From NCBI RefSeq assembly GCF_040253615.1, contig NZ_JBEJGY010000004.1, positions 6,386,001-6,450,000 of the forward strand: a stretch of 64,000 nt of DNA, in the 5' to 3' direction. Shown here one piece after another: positions 16,628 to 27,279 of the stretch; positions within the stretch are counted from its first letter, which is position 1; each line of letters opens with the position of its first letter. The notes beneath the pieces were generated by a model that saw nothing but the letters and a program-made list of their open reading frames with translations, was not told the DNA's origin and made no database searches. The position numbers and the translations under genes were made by a program. This DNA comes from Streptomyces sp. Edi4 (GTDB lineage Bacteria; Actinomycetota; Actinomycetes; Streptomycetales; Streptomycetaceae).

Positions 16628-17695
16628 TCAGGCGATGTTCACGTCGCACACGGACAGGAAGAACTCGCCGCTCTTGCCGCCGTTGCCGCCGTCCGGGGTG
16701 TCGGGGCCGCCATGGCCGCCCCAGATCTGCACGATCGCCGCCCTTCCCCGCCGCTGGGGGAAGGTCGCGAAGTGCCAATCAGTGGAGTCTTCCTGCCGGT
16801 CGGCGCCCTGGTTCTCGACCAGGAAGGGGGTGGGGTCGAGATTTTCCCAGGCCAGACCGTCGGCCGGATCCCACCCGTCACAGGTGATGAACCACCGATG
16901 TGACCAGGTCTCGTTGGTGTGGTACGCCGTGTAGTCGTAGCTGAAGGTGTGGCCGTCGGCATCAGGCGGTAGTTCGGTCACGGGCCAGTCGCCGGCCAGG
17001 TCAAGGCCGCGGAATGCCGGGTTGCCGGTGGAGGCGACCGTGTTGCCCTCGAAGAACTTGCGGTACTCCAGGTAGCGCCCCGAATGGTTCCAGGGGTAGC
17101 TGGCGAGCATGCGTTCAGCGCCCGGGAGAACCTCCTGCCAGGTGGTGCTGGTGTTCAGCCGCCGCGCCTCGGCACAGATCGGGGAGGGGTCGTTGTCGCG
17201 GATGGCGGTGGCGGCCCGGCTGCGTGGAAAGTTGACGGTGCCGTGCCGGGGGGCGCCGTCGTGCCTGGCCGGACCCGAGCCGGAACGGGGGGTGCGAGGG
17301 GACCAAGGGCCCGCCCCCTCGGAGGCGACGGTGACCTCATTGGTGAACTCCGTGAACTCGCCGTCCCCGTCCATGGCGCGGATCTTCACCCTGTACTGGG
17401 CGTCGGGCGCATCGCCCAGGTCCACCCAGTGGGAGTTGGACGGGATCCAGTCCCAGGCCGGCCAGTACAGAAAGACGGTCTGCCGGGCTTGACCATTGAT
17501 CCACACTTCGTACATGTGCGGGTAAGGGGCCTTGCCTTCGTTCCAGTCCGATGGTGGGGGCCATTCCCCCTGATCCGGCGAGTTGGCCCCGATCTGCCAG
17601 CGCAGATCGATGCCGAACATCTGGTGATCGCCGTCGCTGCGCCGCTTGATCTGGGCACGCAGTCCAGAAGGAGCCGCGCTGATGAATGTGCTCAT
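16628..17695 (-). CDS. AA10-like lytic polysaccharide monooxygenase with N-terminal domain
   Basis: 355 residues from ATG 17695 (AAGGGA just upstream). Residues 1-125 look like a beta-sandwich/FnIII-like domain (YRVKIRAMDGDGEFTEFTNE). Residues 151-355 align by eye with AA10 chitin-type LPMOs: His151 in HGTVNFPRSRAAT, then FSYDYTAYHTNETW with His259, WDPADGLAWENLDPTPF, and a C-terminus ending EFFLSVCDVNIA. His151 and His259 match the two copper-brace histidines. In known LPMOs the first must be the N-terminal residue after signal cleavage. Here it is internal, the preceding residues are GAPR, and no signal peptide is visible. Activity would need cleavage at Arg150-His151; otherwise it may only bind. 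Homologues without a signal may exist. Confidence 0.75.
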   Translation of the reverse strand: MSTFISAAPSGLRAQIKRRSDGDHQMFGIDLRWQIGANSPDQGEWPPPSDWNEGKAPYPHMYEVWINGQARQTVFLYWPAWDWIPSNSHWVDLGDAPDAQYRVKIRAMDGDGEFTEFTNEVTVASEGAGPWSPRTPRSGSGPARHDGAPRHGTVNFPRSRAATAIRDNDPSPICAEARRLNTSTTWQEVLPGAERMLASYPWNHSGRYLEYRKFFEGNTVASTGNPAFRGLDLAGDWPVTELPPDADGHTFSYDYTAYHTNETWSHRWFITCDGWDPADGLAWENLDPTPFLVENQGADRQEDSTDWHFATFPQRRGRAAIVQIWGGHGGPDTPDGGNGGKSGEFFLSVCDVNIA

Positions 17696-18831
17696 GGAGT
17701 CCCTTCGTCGACCAGCACGTCGGTAGAGGCCGACAGGCGGGCCCCTCAGCATGCTGACTCGGCGGGGCCTGCCCATCTTCAGCGCGGTCCATCCATCCGG
17801 CATCAACATCGAGTGACTGAGCGAACACATCAGGACGCCATGTGGCACCGCGGTCGACGCCGACGGGTCGCCAGCGGCGCGCTCAAGCTCCCCTGTTCCA
17901 GCCCATCGCCGGCAAGTGCTGGCCGCCCGGCATGTGGCCGACCCGCAAGCCGCTCAGCGGACCCGTCTTCACCGCCTCACCGATCGCTCTACTTGGCGCC
18001 CACCGGTGGAACACCACCACCCGCCCCTACCGCACGCTCCCCGCTCCACCGGCGGAATCCCGGCCGAGAAGGTCACCCACGGTGACGACAGTTTGCCAAC
18101 CAGCCTGCGTCTTCCTTGCCAACTACGCGGCGTCACGCCCTGCTGACCGGGGCGGCTCGCTGCCGTCGCTTGCCACCTGACCCGCACCGTCACACTCGTC
18201 TGGAGCGACGAGCGCATTGCGTGCTGTAAGGAGACCGGCGAGAAGCCTCCGCCGGTCGGACGCCACCGAGGCGTAACTGAAGGAGCTTGTCACCTGCCGG
18301 GAGCCGGGCCTGCGCGGTTCGCCGGGCGGCGTCGCGCACGTCGTCGCCCGGGGCCGGACGTGAGGTGCGCCGGTACGTGGTCTGGGAGTGGTACCCGTGG
18401 TCCGGTCGCCTGGTACGCCCGCTGCCGCGCGTGAGTTCCGGCTGCTGCGCACCGACCGCAACCGTGGGCGGATCGAGCGCCCGCAGCAACGGCACATGCT
18501 GGAGCGCCGGGCCGGGATCACCGGTCTGTCGGTTCGCGGGCCTCCGGTCCCGGTTCTGGATAAGCGACGACCCCGCCGAGCCGGGCAGCCTGGTCTGCGG
18601 CCGCATCCCGGAGCAGGGAAACGCCACAGTGGACTGACCCTCCGCCCGGGGCCGCCGCCCCCCGTACCCCAGCCCTGACCGCCGGGGGACGGGGCCGGCC
18701 GGACGTCTCCGGGGGGGGTATCCCCACCTGGGGTTGTGCGGGTAGCGGGATCGTGGCGGAAGGCGGTGCCCGGACATGCTGGACCGACCACATATCGCTG
18801 CGTTGTCCGCCGATCCCGTAGGAGTCACTTC
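17696..18831. other. 1.1-kb gene-poor stretch
   Basis: Overlapping frames on both strands, all rich in Arg, Pro, Ser and Gly, and no recognisable motif. The end holds the ribosome site TAGGAG (18819-18824) of the serine hydrolase. It may be decayed coding DNA, but I cannot name any gene in it. Confidence 0.5.
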
Positions 18832-20010
18832 GTGCACGAGCAGCAGTCACGGCCGTTTTCCCGTCCCTCCCAGCAGCGCCGGACGGGTTGGCGCAGAGTC
18901 GTGCCGGCCGTGGCCGCCGTGGCCGTGGGCGTGCTGACGACGAGTGCTATGACCCCGTCCGCGGCGTCCGCCGCAATCCGGCACGACACCGCCCAGCAGG
19001 GACTGAACGCGCTGGTGGCGGAGGAAGGCATCCCTGCCGCGCTGGCGAGCGTCCAGAGCCGCGACGGCCGGAACCGTACCTACACCGCGGGGGTCGGCGA
19101 CCTCGCCACCGGTGCGGCGGTGCCCCGTGATGGTCAGGTGCGCGTCGGCAGCAACACCAAGACGTTCACCGCCGTGGTCGTCCTGCAACTGGTCGGAGAG
19201 GGGAAGATCAGTCTTGACGCTCCGATCGACACCTACCTGCCCGGCGTCGTCCGCGGGGACGGCATCGACGGACGCCGCATCAAGGTCCGCCATCTCCTGC
19301 AGCAGACCAGCGGTCTTCCCAACTACAGCAACTACCTCGGTGAGGACGTCCAGCACTTCGAACCCCGGCAACTCCTCGACATCGCGCTCCAGCACAAGGC
19401 CGAGTTCGACCCCGGTACGCGCTGGAAGTACAGCAACACGAACTACGTCCTGGCCGGCTTGATGGTCGAGAAGGTCACGCACCGGTCGCTGGCCCAGCAG
19501 ATCGACCAGCGGATCATCCAGAAGATCGGTCTGCGCCACACCTACTTCCCCGCCCCCGGTGACGCGACCATCCGCGAACCCCATCCCACCGGCTACTACC
19601 GGGATTCGCCCGATGCGCCGCCGCGGGACGTGACGGAGCTGGACCCCTCCTGGGCCTGGGCCGCGGGAGCGATGATCTCCACCAACTCCGACCTCGACCG
19701 GTTCTTCTCGGAGCTGCTGACCGGTGACCTGCTCAAGCCGGCCCAGCGCGCCGAGATGCGCACCGGTACCGTTCCCGCGGAGGAGACCTTCGGCCCCGGC
19801 GCCCGCTACGGTCTGGGGCTCGTCAGCAAGCCGCTGTCGTGCGGCGGTCTCTACTGGGGCCACGGCGGCAGCTATCCGGGATACGAGACGCGGGGCGGGG
19901 CCACCGTCGGCGGCCGCGCCGCCAACGTCGCGGTGAGCCTGCAGCTGTCCGACGAAGCGACCAGAGGACGTGTCGACCGAGTCGTGGACGCGGCCCTGTG
20001 CCGCCGCTGA
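18832..20010 (+). CDS. Secreted serine hydrolase, DD-peptidase/class C beta-lactamase fold
   Basis: 392 residues from GTG 18832 (TAGGAG 7 bases before). A signal peptide (Arg-rich start, hydrophobic 23-40, AASAA near 44-48) indicates export. Catalytic motifs of the serine beta-lactamase family are SNTK (Ser107, Lys110), YSN (200-202) and HGGSYPGY near 345. The set fits D-alanyl-D-alanine carboxypeptidases of the Streptomyces R61 type, esterases or class C beta-lactamases; the HGG rather than KTG box is typical of R61-like enzymes. Role in cell-wall trimming is inferred. Confidence 0.9.
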   Translation: MHEQQSRPFSRPSQQRRTGWRRVVPAVAAVAVGVLTTSAMTPSAASAAIRHDTAQQGLNALVAEEGIPAALASVQSRDGRNRTYTAGVGDLATGAAVPRDGQVRVGSNTKTFTAVVVLQLVGEGKISLDAPIDTYLPGVVRGDGIDGRRIKVRHLLQQTSGLPNYSNYLGEDVQHFEPRQLLDIALQHKAEFDPGTRWKYSNTNYVLAGLMVEKVTHRSLAQQIDQRIIQKIGLRHTYFPAPGDATIREPHPTGYYRDSPDAPPRDVTELDPSWAWAAGAMISTNSDLDRFFSELLTGDLLKPAQRAEMRTGTVPAEETFGPGARYGLGLVSKPLSCGGLYWGHGGSYPGYETRGGATVGGRAANVAVSLQLSDEATRGRVDRVVDAALCRR

Positions 20011-20346
20011 AGAACACCGGCACAGGGGCCCACCGAGGCACCGGGCGGTGGTTGTTCCGGGCGGCTGCGAGCGCCAGGAACGCGAAGCCCCCCGCACCTG
20101 CGACTCGCCTCGCGAGTTCCGTCGTCTCGTCCAGCCGCGTCAGCTTCCGCGGGTTCCTCATCAGGCAGATCCGGCGAAGTCACCGGCGGCCGAGGACCTA
20201 CAGCCTCTTGGTGACAGGACGCGAACGGAAGGCCTCGGACCGGAACTGTTTCAACTCCTGCGCGAGCGAGAGTCCCAGAGATGCCGCAGCGCCCCTCCCT
20301 GACCCGCTAAGCCGTAGGTCAGACGGGGCGCGGCGGCAGTGGCGTA
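20011..20346. other. Gap between convergent genes
   Basis: Separates the serine hydrolase (+) from murA2 (-). Minus-strand codons near 20200-20290 read AQELKQFRSEAFRSRPVTKRL, which looks somewhat protein-like, but no start or family can be given. Confidence 0.4.
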
Positions 20347-21873
20347 TCAAATATCGCGGAAGATCTCGATCTGCGCGCCCACCGAGTTGAGGCGTTCCGC
20401 CAGGTCCTCGTAACCGCGGTTGATGACGTACACGTTGCGCAGGACCGACGTGCCCTCGGCGGCCATCATGGCGAGCAGGACCACCACCGCGGGGCGCAGG
20501 GCCGGGGGGCACATCATTTCGGCGGCACGCCAGCGGGTAGGGCCCTCCACCAACACCCGGTGGGGGTCGAGGAGTTGGAGACGGCCGCCGAGACGGTTGA
20601 GGTCGGTGAGGTAGATCGCGCGGTTGTCGTAGACCCAGTCGTGGATGAGCGTCTGGCCCTGGGCCGCCGCCGCGATCGCCGCGAAGAACGGCACGTTGTC
20701 GATGTTGAGGCCGGGGAACGGCATCGGGTGGATCTTGTCGATGGGCGCCTCCAGTTTGGAGGGGCGCACGGTGAGGTCGATGAGCCGGGTGCGCCCGTTG
20801 TCGGCGGCGTACTCCTCGGTACGGTCGTGGTCGAGTCCCATCTCCTCCAGGACCGCGAGCTCGATCTCCAGGAACTCCACCGGGACCCGGCGGATCGTCA
20901 GCTCGGACTCGGTCACCACGGCGGCGGCCAGCAGGCTCATCGCCTCGACCGGGTCCTCGGATGGCGAGTAGTCGACGTCCACGTCGATGTCCGCCATGCC
21001 GTGCACGGTCAGCGTGGTGGTGCCGATGCCGTCGACCCGTACCCCGAGCGCTTCCAGGAAGAAGCACAGGTCCTGGACCATGTAGTTGGAGGACGCGTTG
21101 CGGATGACGGTGACGCCGTCGTTGCGGGCGGCGGCCAGCAGCGCGTTCTCGGTCACGGTGTCGCCGCGCTCGGTCAGCACGATCGGGCGGTCGGGCGCGG
21201 TGCGGTCCACCTCGGCGTGGTAGATCCCCTCGGTGGCCGTGATGTCCAGGCCGAACCGGCGCAGCGCGATCATGTGCGGCTCGATGGTGCGGGTGCCGAG
21301 GTCGCAGCCGCCGGCGTAGGGCAGCCGGAAGCGGTCCATGCGGTGCAGCAGCGGGCCGAGGAACATGATGATGGAGCGGGTCCTGCGGGCGGCGTCCGCG
21401 TCCATGGCGTCGAGGTCGAGCCGGGCCGGCGGCACGATCTCCAGGTCGGTGCCCTCGTTGATCCAACGGGTGCGTACGCCAATGGAGTTGAGGACTTCCA
21501 GGAGCCGGTAGACCTCTTCGATCCGGGCCACGCGGCGCAGCACGGTGCGGCCCTTGTTGAGCAGGGAGCCGCAAAGGAGCGCGACGCAGGCGTTCTTGCT
21601 CGTCTTGACGTCGATCGCGCCCGAGAGACGACGGCCGCCCACGACGCGCAGGTGCATGGGGCCGGAGTAGCCGAGCGAGACGATTTCGCTGTCGAGCGCT
21701 TCGCCGATGCGCGCGATCATCTCAAGGCTGATGTTCTGGTTCCCGCGTTCGATGCGGTTCACGGCGCTCTGGCTGGTGCCCAGAGCCTCGGCCAACTGCG
21801 TCTGTGTCCAGCCCCGGTGCTGCCGGGCGTCACGGATGAGCTTGCCGATGCGTACGAGGTAGTCGTCTGCCAT
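20347..21873 (-). CDS. murA2: XRE-HTH / MurA (enolpyruvyl transferase) fusion
   Basis: 508 residues. Residues 5-67 form an XRE helix-turn-helix (LIRDARQHRGWTQTQLAEAL then GTSQSAVNRIERGN). Residues 74-508 are a full UDP-GlcNAc 1-carboxyvinyltransferase. Lys93-Asn94 correspond to E. coli MurA K22-N23, and Cys190 in YAGGCDLGTR to the PEP-binding, fosfomycin-sensitive Cys115. Normal MurA lacks the HTH. The enzyme domain looks intact, so it may make UDP-GlcNAc-enolpyruvate, sense UDP-GlcNAc/PEP to control DNA binding, or both. A palindrome lies 10 bases upstream of its start, suggesting autoregulation. The S. coelicolor equivalent next to acnA is SCO5998, from memory. Confidence 0.92.
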   Translation of the reverse strand: MADDYLVRIGKLIRDARQHRGWTQTQLAEALGTSQSAVNRIERGNQNISLEMIARIGEALDSEIVSLGYSGPMHLRVVGGRRLSGAIDVKTSKNACVALLCGSLLNKGRTVLRRVARIEEVYRLLEVLNSIGVRTRWINEGTDLEIVPPARLDLDAMDADAARRTRSIIMFLGPLLHRMDRFRLPYAGGCDLGTRTIEPHMIALRRFGLDITATEGIYHAEVDRTAPDRPIVLTERGDTVTENALLAAARNDGVTVIRNASSNYMVQDLCFFLEALGVRVDGIGTTTLTVHGMADIDVDVDYSPSEDPVEAMSLLAAAVVTESELTIRRVPVEFLEIELAVLEEMGLDHDRTEEYAADNGRTRLIDLTVRPSKLEAPIDKIHPMPFPGLNIDNVPFFAAIAAAAQGQTLIHDWVYDNRAIYLTDLNRLGGRLQLLDPHRVLVEGPTRWRAAEMMCPPALRPAVVVLLAMMAAEGTSVLRNVYVINRGYEDLAERLNSVGAQIEIFRDI

Positions 21874-21882
21874 AGGGGCAGG

Positions 21883-21900
21883 TTATCTCAGATATGAGAT
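21883..21900. promoter_or_regulatory. Palindromic operator upstream of murA2
   Basis: TTATCTC-N6-GAGAT, with the palindrome ATCTCA-GATA-TGAGAT at 21885-21900, 10 bases before the murA2 start. The same spaced motif occurs before acnA at 24276-24293. Likely target: the HTH of the MurA fusion itself. Confidence 0.6.
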
Positions 21901-22093
21901 GGCGCTCGCGCTGGGCTGGGCCATCGGGGTGAGGGCCCGTCACCTTCTGATCCTGCGCTTTCCTTGCGGGGGCGGCAAATGGGGTGGTCCGTCCGGGGTG
22001 CATTGTTTTGCGAAGTTCCGGCGTGTCGTGCGAGATTGGAGTGATTGGTGTGGTTTCCAGACCCTCAGTCAGGGGCGGCAATCCGGAGCTCCG

Positions 22094-22757
22094 TTACTCC
22101 GACGCGGTGATGGCGTGGCGGATCGCGGCAGCCACATCGCGTGCGACATGGGTGGACCGGTAGGCGTCCTGGGCCCAGACGCGCCCGTCGGTCACCCAGG
22201 CGCTGCGCAGTCCCAGCGCGTGGGCCCCGGCGATGTCGGCGTGCGGCGAATCACCGATGACCCACGCGCCGGCGAGGTGGGCTTCGATGTCGTCGGCGGC
22301 CGCCCGGAAGATCCGCGGGTCCGGATTCTGGTGGCCTACGCCCTCCGAGACGGCCCAGTCGTGGACGAGTTGGTCGAGCCCGGTGCGGCGGAACTTCGCC
22401 TCCTGCTGCGCGACGCGGCCGTTGGTGACGATGGCGCAGATCCACCCCTTCGCGCGCGCCGCGCCCAGAGCCTCGCGCGCGGAACGCGTGAGCCGGACGC
22501 GGTCGGCTCCGCCGTCGTCGAGCAGGGCGTCGACGGCGGCGGGGCGCCCGCCGCGCCATAGCGGCCGGTCAGGGCGGCGGCCACGTCGTGGCGCGCGGTG
22601 TAGCCGCCCGCGTCCACGTCCATCACCCAGGGGAGATCGGCGGCGGGCAGCCCGTGCTCGGCGAGGAGATCGGCGACGGCGGACCGGAAGGGCGCGTCGC
22701 GTCGATCAGCGTGTTGCCGAGGTCGAGCAGGAGCAGGGGCGTGACCGGCAGTAGAGC
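22094..22757 (-). pseudogene. Frameshifted HAD-superfamily hydrolase
   Basis: HAD motif I (LLLLDLGNTLID) lies in one frame at about 22710-22745. After 22700 the protein continues in another frame (DAPFRSAVADLLAEHGLPAA ... GGYTARHDVAAAL). Near 22545-22565 it shifts again to a third, which reads ICAIVTNGRVAQQEAKFRR (motif II region) and AWVIGDSPHADIAGAHALGL (motif IV region) to the TAA at 22094. Two single-base indels, in CGCGACGCG and in a G/C run, thus break an otherwise complete roughly 220-residue phosphatase. No clear start codon. It could be a true pseudogene or consensus errors. Confidence 0.75.
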
Positions 22758-22810
22758 ATGAGGCCATCCCGGGCAGCGGCCGCCTGCCGTGAGGGTTGCT
22801 TCCGCTGCGG

Positions 22811-23037
22811 GCGGTGCCCGGTCAGGGTGGTGGGGGTTTCCGGTCCGGGGGTGCTTGGCCGGGGTAGTGGGGCTGGGGCTTCCGGTCCGGCGGTTACGGG
22901 CCAGGGTGGCGGGGGCTACGGTTCCAGGCGGTGCTTGGCCGGGGTTGTGGGGGCTGCCGCTCCGGGCGGTGCCTGGCCAGGGTCGTGGCCACGGCTCCGG
23001 GTGGTGCTCGGCCAGGGGCGTGGCTCCCGCATCCCGG
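22811..23037. repeat. Degenerate 35-41 bp minisatellite
   Basis: Six imperfect head-to-tail units begin near 22811, 22850, 22891, 22929, 22967 and 23002. Each follows the pattern GGTGC(T/C)(T/C)GGCC(A/G)GGG then G-rich, ending in a TCCGG-like close. On the minus strand they could encode Pro/Gly/Arg-rich repeats, but no start or conserved product supports a gene. The rest of 22768-23316 has no gene. Confidence 0.65.
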
Positions 23038-23316
23038 GCATTCCGGCCAGCCGGGGCTTCATTCCGGTCCCGATCGCCGGCCCTCCCCGTTCGGGTGCAC
23101 CCATTCAGGGCCCCCGAGTGACGCAAGGCAACCCGCGCGCTCGGGCGCAGCCTCATCGAGCGCGGCGGCCCGTCCGCCGCCGGCGCCGCAGGGCTCTGTT
23201 CTTGGACAGCGAAGTCGGTCGTCCCCCGGGCGCTGGTCTGCCGCGACTGGCTTGGTTGCCAAGAAATCACTTGTTGACGACCTTGTCCGTCAACACCGGG
23301 GCCTTGGGATGGCCAC

Positions 23317-23967
23317 CTACCGCGTGCCGCCGGCTGCCGGCTGTGGCAGCGGCCCGTTCGTCGCCGACCTGCGCCGGCGCCAGTACCCGTAGGTCAGGAC
23401 GCCGAGCATCGGGCCCCATAGGACCAGGGGGGCGTAGGAGGCGTAGAAGTAGACGGTCTCCCAGCCTCCGGCCTTGCTCGGATAATCGGCCGGCAGTGGA
23501 TCGCCGTCGGCCTTGGACTGGGTGACCGTGCTGACGATCGCGATGATCGTGAAGACCAGGGTCAGGACCGTCGCCCCGATCGTGGCCGGGATGACGGCGG
23601 CGGCCGTCGGCACCCGCCGCCCGCGCAGCCGCGGCATCCAGCGCGGGAACACCTCGCCCCAGCGGGCGACCAGCCCGACCGCCGTGAAGGCGAGAACCTC
23701 GGAGGCGAGGGTGAGGAGGACGACGTAACCGTTCATCGCCCAGGCCGGGATCGACCCGCCACGTTTGTCCGGGGCGAACAGCAGGCCCAGGCGCCAGATC
23801 CCGGACGGGAGCACCACCAGCGGCACTGTGTAGGCGACCCGGCGGGCCCAGCGCGGCACCCCTGCGGCGGGCTCGTGCGCCGTGCGCCACGCCCGCCGCA
23901 GGCGGCCTTCATGGCGTAACGCGTGTGTGGGTTCGTCTGTTGTCGTGGTCGGCCTGGCCCGGAACAT
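23317..23967 (-). CDS. Polytopic membrane protein, unknown function
   Basis: 216 residues from ATG 23967 (GAGGAG 5 bases before; GTG 23973 also in frame). About four hydrophobic segments can be seen: VAYTVPLVVLPSGIWRLGLLF, NGYVVLLTLASEVLAFTAVGL, AAVIPATIGATVLTLVFTII and YASYAPLVLWGPMLGVLTYG. The charged N-terminus and the C-terminal WRRRR suggest cytosolic tails. No family recognised. It is divergent from acnA, whose promoter region it shares. Confidence 0.75.
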   Translation of the reverse strand: MFRARPTTTTDEPTHALRHEGRLRRAWRTAHEPAAGVPRWARRVAYTVPLVVLPSGIWRLGLLFAPDKRGGSIPAWAMNGYVVLLTLASEVLAFTAVGLVARWGEVFPRWMPRLRGRRVPTAAAVIPATIGATVLTLVFTIIAIVSTVTQSKADGDPLPADYPSKAGGWETVYFYASYAPLVLWGPMLGVLTYGYWRRRRSATNGPLPQPAAGGTR

Positions 23968-24275
23968 CTGCACTCCTCACGTCCAGGGGCCGGAGAGGCC
24001 CGTGCCATTCGAGACTCGCAGCCGGAGAGGCCAGTCAGGATCGCTCCACGGACCGAACAGCCCCTCCGCCGGTCGGGCGAGCGTGAATCCGGATGCTCCG
24101 CCTCGGGGATGACGGGCCAGCGGAGCGGCACTCGCGCGTACGGCAGTTCACCGGCAGGGGAGCGGAAGCGACCGGGTTCGGTGTCAAACGCCTCGATTGG
24201 ATGACAGTGCGACTGACGTCACCGTCGAGGGACAGGCTCGCCCGCGCATGACCTACCCGCGGCCATGTACTAGAG

Positions 24276-24293
24276 TTATCTCGACATCGAGAT
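24276..24293 (+). promoter_or_regulatory. Palindromic operator upstream of acnA
   Basis: TTATCTC-GACATC-GAGAT; the core ATCTCGA-CA-TCGAGAT (24278-24293) is a perfect 7-bp inverted repeat. It lies 128 bases before the acnA start and shares GTTATCTC-N6-GAGAT with the murA2 operator. Confidence 0.65.
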
Positions 24294-24319
24294 ATCTACC
24301 GAGGCGCACCGCAGCCGAC

Positions 24320-24353
24320 GCCGGTAAGGGTTACCTAACTTAGCCTTACCTCA
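24320..24353 (+). promoter_or_regulatory. Two overlapping iron-box-like sites before acnA
   Basis: Read on the minus strand, 24335-24353 and 24320-24338 each match about 15 of 19 positions of the IdeR/DmdR/DtxR box TWAGGTWAGSCTWACCTWA as I remember it. The pair sits 69-102 bases before the acnA GTG. Such sites bind the iron-loaded DmdR repressor in Streptomyces. Control of this Fe-S enzyme by iron is inferred. Confidence 0.55.
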
Positions 24354-24421
24354 GCGGATCGACAAACCCGTCGTGGCGGCAGGATTGTGGTGGAACGCGC
24401 ACATCAATGAAGGAGACTGTC

Positions 24422-27136
<2,715 letters not shown>

Positions 27137-27148
27137 CCTGATGTGAAC

Positions 27149-27191
27149 GAGCGCCCTGCCCCCGCGCCTCGCGCGCGGGGGCAGGGCGCTC
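27149..27191 (+). terminator. Terminator of acnA
   Basis: Perfect 19-bp GC-rich stem (27149-27167 with 27173-27191) with a 5-base loop, 12 bases after the stop. Confidence 0.88.
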
Positions 27192-27231
27192 GCGCGCGAA
27201 ACGTTCCCCAAAGCGGAGCCGCGCTCCTGCG

Positions 27232-27279
27232 ACGACGAAGAACCCCGCACCTGGCACCAGGTGCGGGGTTCTTCGTCGT
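27232..27279. terminator. Second strong hairpin after acnA
   Basis: Perfect inverted repeat with 23-bp arms (27232-27254 and 27257-27279). Either strand would fold, so it can stop transcription in both directions. Confidence 0.8.

Noticed and set aside
18123..18837. Several 100-220 residue frames upstream of the serine hydrolase
   Set aside because: Arg/Pro/Ser-rich on both strands, no motif, no ribosome site.
20198..20346. Protein-like minus-strand stretch ending RPVTKRL
   Set aside because: No start codon or ribosome site of its own and it only continues a shadow frame of murA2.
22811..23037. CRISPR array
   Set aside because: Units are contiguous and degenerate, with no constant repeat plus variable spacer pattern and no cas genes nearby.
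22623..23270. Pro-rich repeat protein on the minus strand
   Set aside because: It is a read-through of the minisatellite and of a HAD frame fragment; no supportable start.
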